64,000 bases of DNA from Ariolimax columbianus (Eukaryota; Mollusca; Gastropoda; Stylommatophora; Arionidae): positions 16,505,131-16,569,130 of the forward strand of contig JAVGWX010000019.1 of the NCBI GenBank assembly GCA_036924085.1. The letters run 5' to 3'. The stretch's first letter is position 1. Each line of letters begins with the position of its first letter. A model generated the notes under the pieces. The model worked only from the letters and a program-made list of their open reading frames with translations, was not told the DNA's origin and searched no databases. Of this stretch, positions 33,261 through 44,990 are shown in pieces. Both the position numbers and the translations under genes were made by a program.

Positions 33261-33366
33261 GCGATATAGAAAGAGCTCATGTAAGAAAGAAATCCAAGTT
33301 AAGGCTCCAAATAAAAAATAATGCATTTTACAAACAAAGTTACTGAAACAAAGTTGAATGACGAAC

Positions 33367-34076
33367 TATGAGGCGCGTTCAAATGAAACCGGACCTATCT
33401 GCACCAAGTGAACATACGTACGATGCGCATGATGACGTCACTTCTGATGTAAACAGTACATACCAACCGTCAAGTTTAAAAACTGTCGTTATCCTCCGAC
33501 TCATAGTTTCCTGGGCAGACCGTTGAAAACATGGCGAGTGTGATACAGAATCCGTCCATAGTTGATCAGCGAGCGGTGATTTGGTGTCTAACAGCTGAAG
33601 TGTGCCGATCAGTTGACATTAATCGCAGAATGCAGGCAGAGTATGGTGACAAAATTGTGTCGAAGACAACAATGAAGAACTGGACAGCAATGTTTAAAGA
33701 CGGACGTGAGTTAACGCAACAAAGTGCGCCTGGCCTGGTCTCGGAAGATCTTTTGTTAACTTACGTCCTTCTTTCAACATTGTTGTTCACTGTTGTCTTC
33801 GACACACTTTTGTTACCATACACTGCCTGCATTATGGGATGCATGTCAACTGGTCGACATCCTTCAGCTGTTAGAGACCGAATCACCGCTGATCAACTCT
33901 AGACGGATCCCGTATCACACCCACAATATTTTCAACGACCTGCTGAGGAAACTATGAGTCGGAGGATAATGAAATTTTGCAAACTTGACGGTTGGTATGT
34001 GCTGTTTACATTAGAAGTGACGTCATCATGCGCATCATACGTATGTTTGATTGGTGCAGTTAGGTCCGGTTTATAT
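33367..34076 (+). mobile_element. Mariner-like element with inverted repeats of about 135 bp and a truncated transposase
   Basis: The left repeat (about 33381-33515) and the right repeat (about 33940-34076) are reverse complements at most positions (for example ACGTCACTTCTGATGTAAAC on the left, with one mismatch on the right). Just after the left repeat an ATG at 33531 opens MASVIQNPSIVDQRAVIWCL, then SKTTMKNWTAMFKDGRE, the helix-turn-helix and W..FKDGR region of mariner-type transposases. Family character ends near residue 70, and the catalytic domain is missing. It is an internally deleted, non-autonomous copy. Confidence 0.8.
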
Positions 34077-34254
34077 TACAGAAAGTTGGAAGTTTCCCCC
34101 TATTTGGAAAGCAAAAGGACGATAGATAGAGATACACGAAAATAAATTTCGAACGGAACTACTTCGGACTCATGTGGCTCTAGCCAATCAAGAAACATTT
34201 TAAAATCAATATCAATGAGCAAACACACATAGCTCAAGATGCTTAACCCTTTCG

Positions 34255-34715
34255 TAACATCAGTGCTAATAATTGGATGCAAAAGCTAGAAAATGACAGA
34301 CACTAGATAATAAACTGAATGCTTTTGAAAATAAATGTCTTAGAAAACTGTTGAACATTGGTTTGGAAGAATTCAAGACCAGCAAACTAATAAGAGAAAA
34401 CATTAACAAGCAATATGTTTCTACCATTATAAAAAAACAAAACGATGGACATTCATTGGTGAAGTGCTTAGAATGAACAGCAACAGACCCCCATTCCAAG
34501 CAATTATGTGGGCTCCAGGTGGCAGAAGAAAGAGATGAAGACCAAAAAACTCTTTGCAGAACGATCATAAGAGAGTTTTCAGCTATGGGTCTAAACGACA
34601 TTCATGAACTTAGAAATGTAGCGTCACATCGTTCAAACTGTAGAGTACTTGTTTCTGCCTTATGTGCCCGACTCCATTCGAGGAGAAACTATACGGAGTT
34701 TTGATACCTTGGAAA
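34255..34715 (+). pseudogene. LINE C-terminal fragment
   Basis: Frames give FENKCLRKLLNIGLEEFKTS, then WTFIGEVLRMNSNRPPFQ, then FSAMGLNDIHELRNVASHRS and VLVSALCARLHS. This is the classic LINE tail order. One or two frameshifts separate the pieces. Confidence 0.75.
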
Positions 34716-35105
34716 AGACAGAAGAATTTATAGAAGAATCCGGAGTCCCAGTCACAGCGAACAAGCATCGCAGAATAGGTAGAAGACTTATTTGTTACCG
34801 CGATAAACAGGAATGATTTTGAAGCTGGAAAACTCTATACCAGTACTCTTCAACCTGGGTGCAAGTTGTGGGCGATACAAGAATAATTACATTCTGTATT
34901 AAAAGTATATTTTTATTATTATAATGACAATGCTGAAGCTACAGAACCTGAGTAAACGTTGGCAGAATAATAGAAAACCAACGACAGTGAACATTTTGAG
35001 AACCGTTTATGTTCACGTGATAGCATACGGCTGAACAACATGGACAGTAACTCAAACCTCAAAGAAGCGAACCGAGTCCTTCGAGTCGAAATGTTTTGAA
35101 AAGGT
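34716..35105. other. Unassigned sequence with a possible further LINE scrap
   Basis: At 34970-35100 a frame resembles YGSETWTVT-type LINE sequence (TTWTVTQTSKKRTESFESKC). Nothing else was recognised. Confidence 0.35.
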
Positions 35106-35109
35106 TCTC

Positions 35110-36695
35110 AGACGTTTGAGTAAATAAAAAACACCTGACCCTTCTCTCCTACCTTGACCAGCATGTCTCACCTGACCCTTCTCTCCCACCTTGACCAGCA
35201 TGTCTCACCTGACCCTTCTCTCCTACCTTGATCAGCATGCCTCACCTGACCCTTCTCTCCTACCTTGATCAGCATCTCTCACCTGACCCTTCTGTTCCAA
35301 CTTGATCAGCATGTCTTACCTGACCCTTCTCTCCCACCTTGATCAGCATGCCTCACCTGACCCTTCTCTCCTACCTTGATCAGCATGCCTCACCTGACCC
35401 TTCTCTCCCACCTTGACCAGCATGCCTCACCTGACCCTTCTCTCCCACCTTGACTAGCATGCCTCACCTGACCCTTCTCTCCTACCTTGATCAGCATGCC
35501 TCACCTGACCCTTCTCTCCTACCTTGATCAGCATGCCTCACCTGACCCTTCTCTCCCACCTTGATCAGCATGCCTCACCTGACCCTTCTCTCCTACCTTG
35601 ATCAGCATGCCTCACCTGACCCTTCTCTCCCACCTTGACCAGCATGCCTCACCTGACCCTTCTCTCCCACCTTGACTAGCATGCCTCACCTGACCCTTCT
35701 CTCCTACCTTGATCAGCATGCCTCACCTGACCCTTCTCTCCTACCTTGATCAGCATGCCTCACCTGACCCTTCTCTCCCACCTTGACCAGCATGCCTCAC
35801 CTGACCCTTCTCTCCCACCTTGACTAGCATGCCTCACCTGACCCTTCTCTCCTACCTTGATCAGCATGCCTCACCTGACCCTTCTCTCCCACCTTGACCA
35901 GCATGCCTCACCTGACCCTTCTCTCCCACCTTGACTAGCATGCCTCACCTGAACCTTCTCTCCCACCTTGATCAGCATGCCTCACCTGACCCTTCTCTCC
36001 CACCTTGACCAGCATGTCTCACCTGACCCTTCTCTCCTACCTTGACCAGCATGCCTCACCTGACCCTTCTCTCCCACCTTGACTAGCATGCCTCACCTGA
36101 ACCTTCTCTCCCACCTTGATCAGCATGCCTCACCTGACCCTTCTCTCCCACCTTGACCAGCATGTCTCACCTGACCCTTCCCTCCTACCTTGACCAGCAT
36201 GTCTCACCTGTCCCTTCCCTCCTACCTTGACCAGCATGTCTCACCTGTCCCTTCCCTCCTACCTTGATCAGCATGTCTCACCTGACCCTTCCCTCCTACC
36301 TTGACCAGCATGTCTCACCTGTCCCTTCCCTCCTACCTTGACCAGCATGTCTCACCTGTCCCTTCCCTCCTACCTTGATCAGCATGTCTCACCTGACCCT
36401 TCCCTCCTACCTTGACCAGCATGTCTCACCTGTCCCTTGCCTCCTACCTTGATCAGCATGTCTCACCTAACCCTTCTCTCCCACCTTGACCAGCATGTCT
36501 CACCTGTCCCTTCCCTCCTACCTTGACCAGCATGTCTCACCTGACCCTTCTCTCCCACCTTGACCAGCATGTCTCACCTGACCCTTCTCTCCCACCTTGA
36601 CCAGCATGTCTCACCTGACCCTTCTCTCCCACCTTGATCAGTATGTCTCACCTGTCCCTTCTCTCCCACCTTGACCAGCATGTCTCACCTGACCC
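35110..36695. repeat. 36-bp satellite array, about 44 units
   Basis: Units read CCTTGATCAGCATGCCTCAC then CTGACCCTTCTCTCCTA. Variants sort in blocks: GCATGCCTCAC in the middle and GCATGTCTCAC with CCCTTCCCTC to the right, which suggests local turnover. The unit is close to the Rep-E end sequence at 23300-23330. No Rep-E body abuts it. Confidence 0.93.
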
Positions 36696-37174
36696 TTTAG
36701 AATATCATGACCAAAGAAAAGTTAAAAAATGCAGCCATTCGACAAGAGTTGGACGAAGAGGAAAACTGGTTCCTTAATTACATCATGATTAAAAAAAAAA
36801 AGAGAAATACTTTGACCACATCAAAGACCACAACCGTATTGAGGGTCAGGGTAATGGAAAGTATGTGTCGGACAAGAGATGCAGAAGCAGAGCAAAAAGA
36901 CGATGGCACCAAGATGTCAAGGAATGATTAGTTGTTACACTTCCTATTAGTCAACTCTTCTTTGATACCTATCCTCTGGTTCAGCAAAATTCCCTAATGC
37001 TAAAAGGGTAACCGGTTACCGGTAGGAAAGGTTTCCCAAAGTAGCTTCATCACTAAACAAACATTTCGTAAATATTGTCATTTCTGGTGTGCTCCACAGT
37101 TTCACCAAACGACTACCGTCATTCTACAAATTTACAAATCCAAAAAATAAGAACATTTGAATTATTTCACATCA
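36696..37174. other. Unassigned spacer between two satellites
   Basis: A 74-residue frame at 36707-36931 has no recognised family. Nothing else was seen. Confidence 0.4.
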
Positions 37175-38942
37175 AAAGGATGGGGTCACAATACACAACC
37201 CAGCCAGCCAATTTATCAGGGTCACAATACACAACCCAGCCAGCCAATTTATCAGGGTCACAATACACAACCCAGCCAGCCAATTTATCAGGGTCACAAT
37301 ACACAATCCAGCCAGCCAATTTATCAGGGTCACAATACACAACCCAGCCAGCCAATTTATCAGGGTCATAATACACAACCCAGCCAGCCAATTTATCAGG
37401 GTCACAATACACAACCCAGCCAGCCAATTTATCAGGGTCACAATACACAACCAAGTCAGTCAGCCAATTTATCAGGGTCACAATACACAACCCAGCCAGC
37501 CAATTTATCAGGGTCACAATACACAACCCAGCCAGCCAATTTATCAGGGTCACAATACACAACCCAGCCAGCCAATTTATCAGGGTCACAATACACAACC
37601 CAGCCAGCCAATTTATCAGGGTCACAATACACAACCCAGCCAGCCAATTTATCAAGGTCACAATACACAACCAAGTCAGCCAATTTATCAGGGTCACAAT
37701 ACACAACCCAGCCAGCCAATTTATCAGGGTCACAATACACAACCCAGCCAGCCAATTTATCAGGGTCACAATACATAACCAAGTCAGCCAATTTATCAGG
37801 GTCACAATACATAACCAAGTCAGCCAATTTATCAGGGTTACAATACATAACCAAGTCAGCCAATTTATCAGGGTCACAATACATAACCAAGTCAGCCAAT
37901 TTATCAGGGTCACAATACACAACCCAGCCAGCCAATTTATCAGGGTCACAATACATAACCAAGTCAGCCAATTTACAGGGTCACAATACACAACCCAGCC
38001 AGCCAATTTATCAGGGTCACAATACACAACCCAGCCAGCCAATTTATCAGGGTCACAATACACAACCCAGCCAGCCAATCTATCAGGGTCACAATACACA
38101 ACCCAGCCAGCCGATTTTATCACTGTCACAATACACAACCCAGCCAGCCAATTTATCAGGGTCACAATACAAAACCCAGCCAGCCAATTTATCAGGGTCA
38201 CAATACACAACCCAGCCAGCCAATTTATCAGGGTCACAATACACAACCCAGCCAGCCAATTTATCAGGGTCACAATACATAACCAAGTCAGCCAATTTAT
38301 CAGGGTCACAATACATAACCAAGTCAGCCAATTTATCAGGGTCACAATACATAACCAAGTCAGCCAATTTATCAGGGTCACAATACATAACCAAGTCAGC
38401 CAATTTATCAGGGTCACAATACATAACCAAGTCAGCCAATTTATCAGGGTCACAATACATAACCAAGTCAGCCAATTTATCAGGGTCACAATACATAACC
38501 AAGTCAGTCAGCCAATTTATCAGGGTCACAATACATAACCAAGTCAGTCAGCCAATTTATCAGGGTCACAATACATAACCAAGTCAGTCAGCCAATTTAT
38601 CAGGGTCACAATACATAACCAAGTCAGTCAGCCAATTTATCAGGGTCACAATACACAACCAAGTCAGCCAATTTATCAGGGTCACAATACACAACCAAGT
38701 CAGTGAGCCAATTTATCAGGGTCACAATACATAACTAAGTCAGGCAATTTATCAGGGTCACAATACACAACCAAGTCAGTGAGCCAATTTATCAGGGTCA
38801 CAATACATAACTAAGTCAGGCAATTTATCAGGGTCACAATACACAACCAAGTCAGCCAATTTATCAGGGTCACAATACATAACCAAGTCAGTCAGCCAAT
38901 TTATCAGGGTCACAATACACAACCCAGCCAGCCAATTTATGA
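37175..38942. repeat. 36-bp satellite array, about 48 units, second type
   Basis: Units read GGGTCACAATACACAACCCA then GCCAGCCAATTTATCA, alternating with a subtype CATAACCAAGTCAGCC. A 40-bp subtype (AAGTCAGTCAGCC) dominates to the right of 38490. The frames of up to 473 residues, present on both strands, are artefacts of a 36-bp period. Origin from a mobile element is not clear. Confidence 0.93.
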
Positions 38943-39089
38943 CATTTCCTTAATCTCCACAGTGTCCACGTTTGAGTACAACCCATGCAGTATGTGGAGA
39001 GACTCGTTGTATGCCAATGGCAAATGTTTCTTGTTGCTTTCATTGCTAGAGACGTTCGACGACGCAGAGGTTACGTGTGTTGTTGGTTG

Positions 39090-39385
39090 TCTTCTTTTTC
39101 TTCGTCTTCTTCTTCTTCTCCTTCTTCTTCTGCTTCTTCTTCTTCAGCCTGTTATCTTCTTCTTCTTCATCCTGTTATCTTTTTCTTCTTCTTCTTCTTC
39201 TTTTTCTTCTTTATCCTGTTATCTTTTTCTTCTTCATCCTGTTATCTTCATGTTCTTCTTTTTTTTTCTACTTTTTCTTCTTCTTCATCCAGTTATCTTC
39301 TTCTTCTCTTCTTCTTCCTCTTATTCATTTGTTTCTTCTTTTTCTTCTTCTTCTACTTCTTCTTCGACACTTTCTCATGTTCTCT
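39090..39385. repeat. TTC-rich microsatellite
   Basis: TTC/TCC tract with CATCCTGTTATC inserts repeated about five times. Confidence 0.9.
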
Positions 39386-39604
39386 CTCTTTTTGGTAAGG
39401 AAATTTCATTTGCAGTCTGGCTAAAAAGAAAACAAATATTTGGTAGTGACAAATGAGCTATTCAACACTGTTCTCAAAGGCAAGGTCAAATAGAGGGAGA
39501 CATTGACGACCTATATGGAGATAAAACTAATCTGAAGCTGATAACGGCTATCTTCATGTTTATTAAAGTTATCACGTGGAAGTGTAAGATGATGGAGGAT
39601 ATGA

Positions 39605-39960
39605 TGATGTTGACTGTCCACAATGAGTAGGATTGCTCTTTTGTGAGCCCTGAAAAGGACGTTAAGTGGCGGGTTGTTGTAGCTTTTCTCACATCCCGAG
39701 CGTGATGTTGAAGATGAACTGAGGTCCTCCAGGCAGTTGTGCTATGCTTGACTTCATCTGCGTGTCGCTCACTACTAGATGAATCACGTACATTCCTCAC
39801 CTCGTTACCCAGGCTGCCACGAAAACAGCCCGTTTCCAGGGAGGGTTACGAGGAGCCGAGGTGAGGGTCTTGACCAGTATATTTTGCCTGACCCTGACTA
39901 ATATGTCTGATCAGTATGTTGTGCCTGACCAGACGTTAGTCTTCCTCCCCATGACGCAAG
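39605..39960 (-). mobile_element. Rep-D copy with two end monomers
   Basis: It follows the full Rep-D order from CCACAATGAGTAGGATTGCT to AGGTGAGGGTCTTGACCAGT. It then carries two adjacent, diverged monomers (TATTTTGCCTGACCCTGACT; TCTGATCAGTATGTTGTGCC). It shows an intermediate stage between a single-monomer Rep-D and the array at 57340. Confidence 0.8.
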
Positions 39961-40179
39961 ATAAGACTACAAAGGCAGATGAAGTCAGAAACTGACCCAT
40001 TTTGACTTAGTGCCTCGACTTGACTGAGTCACTCCGCACCTACAACGGGGGGCAGGGACATTTTCTTTTTCTTGCTTCTTATTGTTTCTAATAAACAGAA
40101 TTCCACTTTCACAGAAACGTGGAACTTCTTTATAGCTGAGTCACTTTTTAGAAACTAGTTACATAATTATTGTTGAGTC

Positions 40180-40672
40180 TATTTACTAAAATTTATTCAT
40201 AATTATTTTTGAGTCTATTTACTAAAATTGATTCATAATTGTTGTTGAGTCACCTCCCTAGAAACTGAATACCGACTTATTGTTGAGTCACCTACCTAGA
40301 AACTGAATACCGACTTATTGTTGAGTCACCTCCCTAGAAACTGAATACCGACTTATTGTTGAGTCACCTACCTAGAAACTGAATACCGACTTATTGTTGA
40401 GTCACCTACCTAGAAACTGAATACCGACTTATTGTTGAGTCACCTCCCTAGAAAGTGAATACCGACTTATTGTTAAGTCACCTCCCTAGAAACTGAATAC
40501 CGACTTATTGTTAAGTCACCTCCCTAGAAACTGAATACCGACTTATTGTTAAGTCACCTCCCTAGAAACTGAATACCGACTTATTGTTAAGTCACCTCCC
40601 TAGAAACTGAATACCGACTTATTGTTGAGTCACCTACCTTGAAACTGAATACCGACTTATTGTTTATTCAAA
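40180..40672. repeat. 38-bp minisatellite, about 12 units
   Basis: Units read GAGTCACCTCCCTAGAAACT then GAATACCGACTTATTGTT. Left-most copies are shorter and diverged. Origin not identified. Confidence 0.92.
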
Positions 40673-40744
40673 CTTGTTCTTGCTCTGACTCTTGATGACA
40701 GGTGTTATAGGCTCGAGTGTCGAGTCCTAAGTCAATAATAAACA

Positions 40745-41135
40745 CTCCCTGGACCAGAAGATCAATATCAGGATAGGAAAGACAGCATCAACAATGAACA
40801 GATTAACAAAAAGGTTCTGGAAGAACAAGAAGCTCACTATTAAAACAAAAACACTTGTTTACCAGGCCTATGTCCTCAGCACACTACTTTATGGCAGTGA
40901 GACATGGTCTACCTACATACACCAGGAGAGGCGGCTAAATAGCTATCACATGAGGTGCCTGCACAGAATCCTGGGGGGTTGGGTGGCAGGACAAGATCAC
41001 CAACGCAGAGGTGGGGGAGAGAACAGGCAGTGTCACAATATTGTCCAAACTAAGTCATCGAAGGCTCCCATGGCTGGGACACATTGAGAGGATGGATGAT
41101 GGCAAAATACCAACATATCTTCTCTATGGGGAATT
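40745..41135 (+). pseudogene. L-B-type LINE, post-polymerase region (left half)
   Basis: Frames give MNRLTKRFWKNKKLTIKTKT, then STLLYGSETWSTY, HMRCLHRILG and, after frameshifts, PWLGHIERMDDGKIPTYLLY. The sequence stops at LLYGEL and resumes at 44297 with QLGKRSNGRPLLRYKDVCKW, so the two halves are one element split by Rep-F. Confidence 0.8.
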
Positions 41136-44100
41136 GATAGTTTTTGTCCATCACAAGTGATGAAGACCACTCTCTTTGTTCAGCCGTGTGGACAGTCGTA
41201 TCTCTTGCTGTGTCCGCTGAAATGGGTGACTTGCGCGGAGATTTGGATTAAAGTGAGGAAGAAACTGCGCCTTTTGTCAACCTCACGCACAGAGCCTAAG
41301 CTACCTTTTGCCAGTGGCAAGACATTCATAAAGACGACTGGAGATAGCATAGGATGCAGATTTTGCCTCAGGGTTACCACGGAAGCCTTTCCGTAAACAT
41401 GTAACCCGCAGGGTAGAAAGGTGGGAAGGCATCTGACGCAGTTTGTCGTGCCTTTTCGATAACCACAAGAGGTCGTATGGACAACACTCAGCGTGTGAGT
41501 GAGTCTGGCATCTCTCCCAGCTGTATTCAGTTCATCATAGAAGCATCTAAAATTCCCACACGCCATATTCATGAAGGTGAACCGGCAGAACTAACCCGTG
41601 AAATACTTCTTCTTCTTCTTCTTCGCACGCAGTCCGACAGTAACCATTATTTTTTCGAAAAAAGCGGCGGTCATCCTGAGGCTGTCGACACTGCCATAGA
41701 GCTTGTCTTGCAGTTCCACTGGTGATGGCCACATCTGCTCTCTCTGATCCTCGTATGTCGGGCAGTTCTGCAGCAGATGTTCAGCGGTCATTTTACCGGT
41801 ACCGCACGGGCATTCGTCGGTACCACCTATCTTCAATTCTTCAATTTGTTGAATAGGTGGTATCTCCGTCTATTGTGGCCAGTGCGAAGTCTGAAGACAA
41901 CGACCTGCTCTATTCTGTTCAACTGGTAATAGGCATCGTTTTTGGTGTAAACAGTATGTTCGGTTTCCCATTTGGTCATGTATCTGGCTTTGATAAGCCG
42001 TTTTGACTCTTCGTACGTCATACTACTATCTGTTTGTGGTAGTCTAGCGCCTTCTTTTGCCAGTCTGTCTGCCTCCTCGTTGCCTTGGATGTTGCAGTGT
42101 GATGGGACCCACTGTACCACTACCCTTTTTGGTGCGGACTGCTGGCACAGTTTGCAGAGTGCTGCTCTTAAGTCATTAAGCTCAGTGTTTTTCTGGCTTT
42201 TTAGCGCTGTGACTACGGCGAGAGCATCTGTAAGCAGGACTATTTGGCTTTCATTGTCTTTATGCGTCACCATTTCTTCCACTGCCGCCCTCAGTGCCTC
42301 TGCCTCCGCTCTGAAATTGCTTGTGTACTTACCAGTAGCGAATGACAGTGTTATTTGTCTGCCATTTGGTAGGTTCACGAATGCTCCTGCCCCTCTGTTC
42401 TGTGTAGTGTTTGTTACAGAACCGTCGGTGTATGCATGGGTCCAGTCCATGCTTGGGTAGCTTTTCGATATAAAGCTTAGGGTAGTATCTCTCTTTTCTT
42501 TTTCAGTCTGGCAGTTTTTGTTTCCAATACCTGGTATATTTTCTACCACCTCTGGAAATATATCCTGCCTCCAGGTAGGTTTTCGTACAGTAGTGATGAG
42601 TTTTGGTGTTGTTAGTGCGTTTATGGGATCTTCGTGCATCTTTGCTTTGGCTATTTCTGCAAAGTTTCTCCGCTTTAGTTTCCCATTTCCCAAATTGTTT
42701 AGTCTCTGGTGCATTGGATGGTCAGTCAGTCTTCGGAGTTTTTCTGACTGCAGCTAGGCTCTGCAGTCTCTTCTATCGGTCATGGATTGCAATTTTGTAA
42801 TCTTTTCGAGTTCTACAATTGGCGTTGACTTCATGCCACCTGTTATAACTCTCATGGCTTGGTTTTGAAGTTTGCTAACTTTATCGAAGTTCGCCTTTGC
42901 TGCTGTTGTCCATGCCGCATTGCCATACTCGAGAACTGGTCTCACTCTTCCAGTGTACAGTTTCTTTAGTATGCCTTCGTCTGCTCCCCAGCTTGTGCCA
43001 GCAAGTTTCCTCATGATTGCCATTCTTTCTCTGGCTCTCATTCGGTTTCTCTCGATCTGACTTTTCCATGTCATGCACCGATCAAATGTGACTCCCAGAT
43101 AGTTTGGGTTGTCGTTTGGCTGCAGGAATTTGCCATTTAAACTTAATTTGCTATTTTGGGGTTTGATTGAAAGCGAGAATATTGTGCATGTGGTTTTCTC
43201 CTCGTTTATTTTGACCAGCCATGAGTTCGCCCACTCTTCCAGCGATGTTAGGGCCTGCTGCATCCGATTTCTTGCTATGGTGAGATTATTTTCAGAGGTC
43301 CACATAGCCAGATCGTCTGCAAACATTGAGCTATGGACTCTTCTTGGTATATTCTCTGTAATGTCGTTTATATATACCAGGAAAAGTGTGGGTGACAGTA
43401 CTCCCCCTTGGGGTACTCCCTGCTCGAGTGTCACCTTTTTGCTCATCTGCCCTTGTACTTGGACTCTGGCCGTTCTTTGTTTGAGGTAGTGGTTGATCCA
43501 CTTGTACATTCTCCCACAAACTTCACTTCTCCTTAGCTTGACTCTAAGTCCGTCTTTCCAGACTTTGTCAAATGCCTTCTCAAGGTCCACCCAAACCGCT
43601 ACTGTGTGTTTCTGTGCCTGGTAGGCATCTTCAATTTCCTGGGCTATGAGGATGACCTGGTCCTCAGTGGATCTGTGCTGTCTAAAGCCGGCTTGCTGTG
43701 GAATTAGTATTCGTTTTTCTTACAGATGCCACATCAGTCTGGTGTTTATCATACGTTCCATCAGCTTGCCGACACAGCTCAGTAGGCTGATGGGCCTGTA
43801 TCCATTTGGATCTGTTTTGTCCTTTCCTGTTTTTGGTACTGGTACAAGTACTGCGTCTTTCCATGCCTGGGGTACAATTCTCCTTTTCCAGCTTTGGTTC
43901 AGGACCGATAGCAGTTTCCTCTTCGCTGTTTGGCCCAGCCCCATCAGCAGTTCGTTTGTTATCCCGTCTTTTCCGGGAGATTTCCTTTTCTTTAATGTTC
44001 TCATAGCCTCTTCCATTTCACTCATTGACCCGTGAGATACGACACAGGTATAACTAGTTTAAGCGTAGCGCCATTCAGCCGGCGTCCAGACCAGGATAAA

Positions 44101-44296
44101 CGGATGGAAGAAATCACAAAAAAAGAACGAAATAACAAGTCCAGACGGAAAACAATTCCACGTATCCGTGAACACAAGTGTAAGTCGTCGACTAGTGTGA
44201 ATTCCAGGCAAATCCGTGGTCTGGCGGCATCCATAATGATCCAAAACAGTAGAGAAATGTAGACTCGCAGCCAGTTACGGCGCCATCTTTGCCAGA
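41136..44296. mobile_element. Rep-F element (about 730 bp) split by L-A; 11-bp target-site duplication
   Basis: Rep-F occupies 41136-41606 and 44041-44296. It is flanked by TATGGGGAATT at 41125-41135 and 44297-44307. Part of it recurs at 585-735 and 12345-12500. No conserved protein was recognised, although both strands have moderate frames. Its right end contains AGATGGCGCC in minus orientation, a motif often seen at the 5' end of retroelements. Confidence 0.7.
41607..44027 (-). mobile_element. L-A LINE, best copy: reverse transcriptase, RNase H and C-terminus
   Basis: Flanks ACCCGTGAAATAC (41594-41606) and ACCCGTGAGATAC (44028-44040) match at 12 of 13 bases. One frame runs from 44025 to about 41846 with only two premature stops: a TAA at 43720-43722 and a TAG at 42754-42756. 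Motifs in order are SPGKDGITNELL, NGYRPISLLSCVGKLMER, DLEKAFDKVW (motif A), PQGGVLSPTLF (B), FADDLAMWT (C), YLGVTFD, an RNase H with YTDGS and SHCNIQGNEEADRLAKEG, then YHLFNKLK. At 41831-41846 a duplicated 8-mer (CTTCAATT) shifts the frame. The rest of the C-terminus (CPCGTGKMTAEHLLQNCPTY) is intact in the next frame. Endonuclease and any first ORF are absent through 5' truncation. Confidence 0.92.
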
Positions 44297-44622
44297 TATG
44301 GGGAATTACAGTTGGGGAAACGGTCTAATGGCCGGCCACTACTTCGGTACAAGGATGTATGCAAGTGGGATATGAATGATGCAGGCATCGATTTGGAATC
44401 ATGGGACCAGGACGCCATGGATCGTGTTACATGGAGGGGCAGGATTAAGCATGGAATACAGTCAAAGGAGATACTGATTGCTGATAGGCGAAAGACTCAG
44501 AGTTTGTGAAGACACGCCACACCATGCGATGCCGCAAACGGGCCTGGCTTTCCTTGCACACACTGTGGAAGCCGCTTCTCTGCTCAGATTGGTCTAACGA
44601 CTCACATTCTTTACCGTCATGG
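44297..44622 (+). pseudogene. L-B-type LINE C-terminus (right half) with C2H2 finger
   Basis: It continues the element at 40745 with GKRSNGRPLLRYKDVCKWDM, then DAMDRVTWRGRIKHGIQSKE and CTHCGSRFSAQIGLTTHILY. The finger is cut by a Rep-C insertion whose target-site duplication begins at 44611. Confidence 0.8.
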
Positions 44623-44990
44623 GGATCAAGATGCTGAGCAGCGCATAAGCTGCAGTGGTCAGCGACCCATAGCTGACTGCTAGCATCAGGGCCAGCGAAG
44701 CATAGCTGCCAAGACCCTTCTACACCTCCACGCGGTGATCCTGGATAACAGGCTGCAGCAGGGTAGACTGGCTAAGGAGAAGGGATCGAAGAGGGAATGC
44801 TAACCCGGTACTCAAAAAGTGCTGCTGAAGTCGGATGTGTTGGACCGAAAGGTGCAAATATCGCAGCCAAGCTGTAAAACTACGACACAGCGCATTCCGT
44901 TCTCTGTACTACATTCTGCTACTTAAGCCCTTTCAGGGTTTGGTAGTGGGAGATTGAGAACGAACGAAGAAGAAGAAGAAGAAGAAGAAG
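44623..44990 (+). mobile_element. Rep-C, full length, with 12-bp target-site duplication
   Basis: TTACCGTCATGG flanks it at 44611-44622 and 44991-45002. It starts GGATCAAGATGCTGAGCAGC and ends GAACGAACGAAGAAGAAG. It defines the Rep-C unit as about 345 bp plus tail and lacks a long open frame. Confidence 0.88.

Noticed and set aside
37157..38578. Open frames of 473 and 440 residues on opposite strands
   Set aside because: The 36-bp satellite keeps frames open on both strands. No start context, domain or splice structure was seen.
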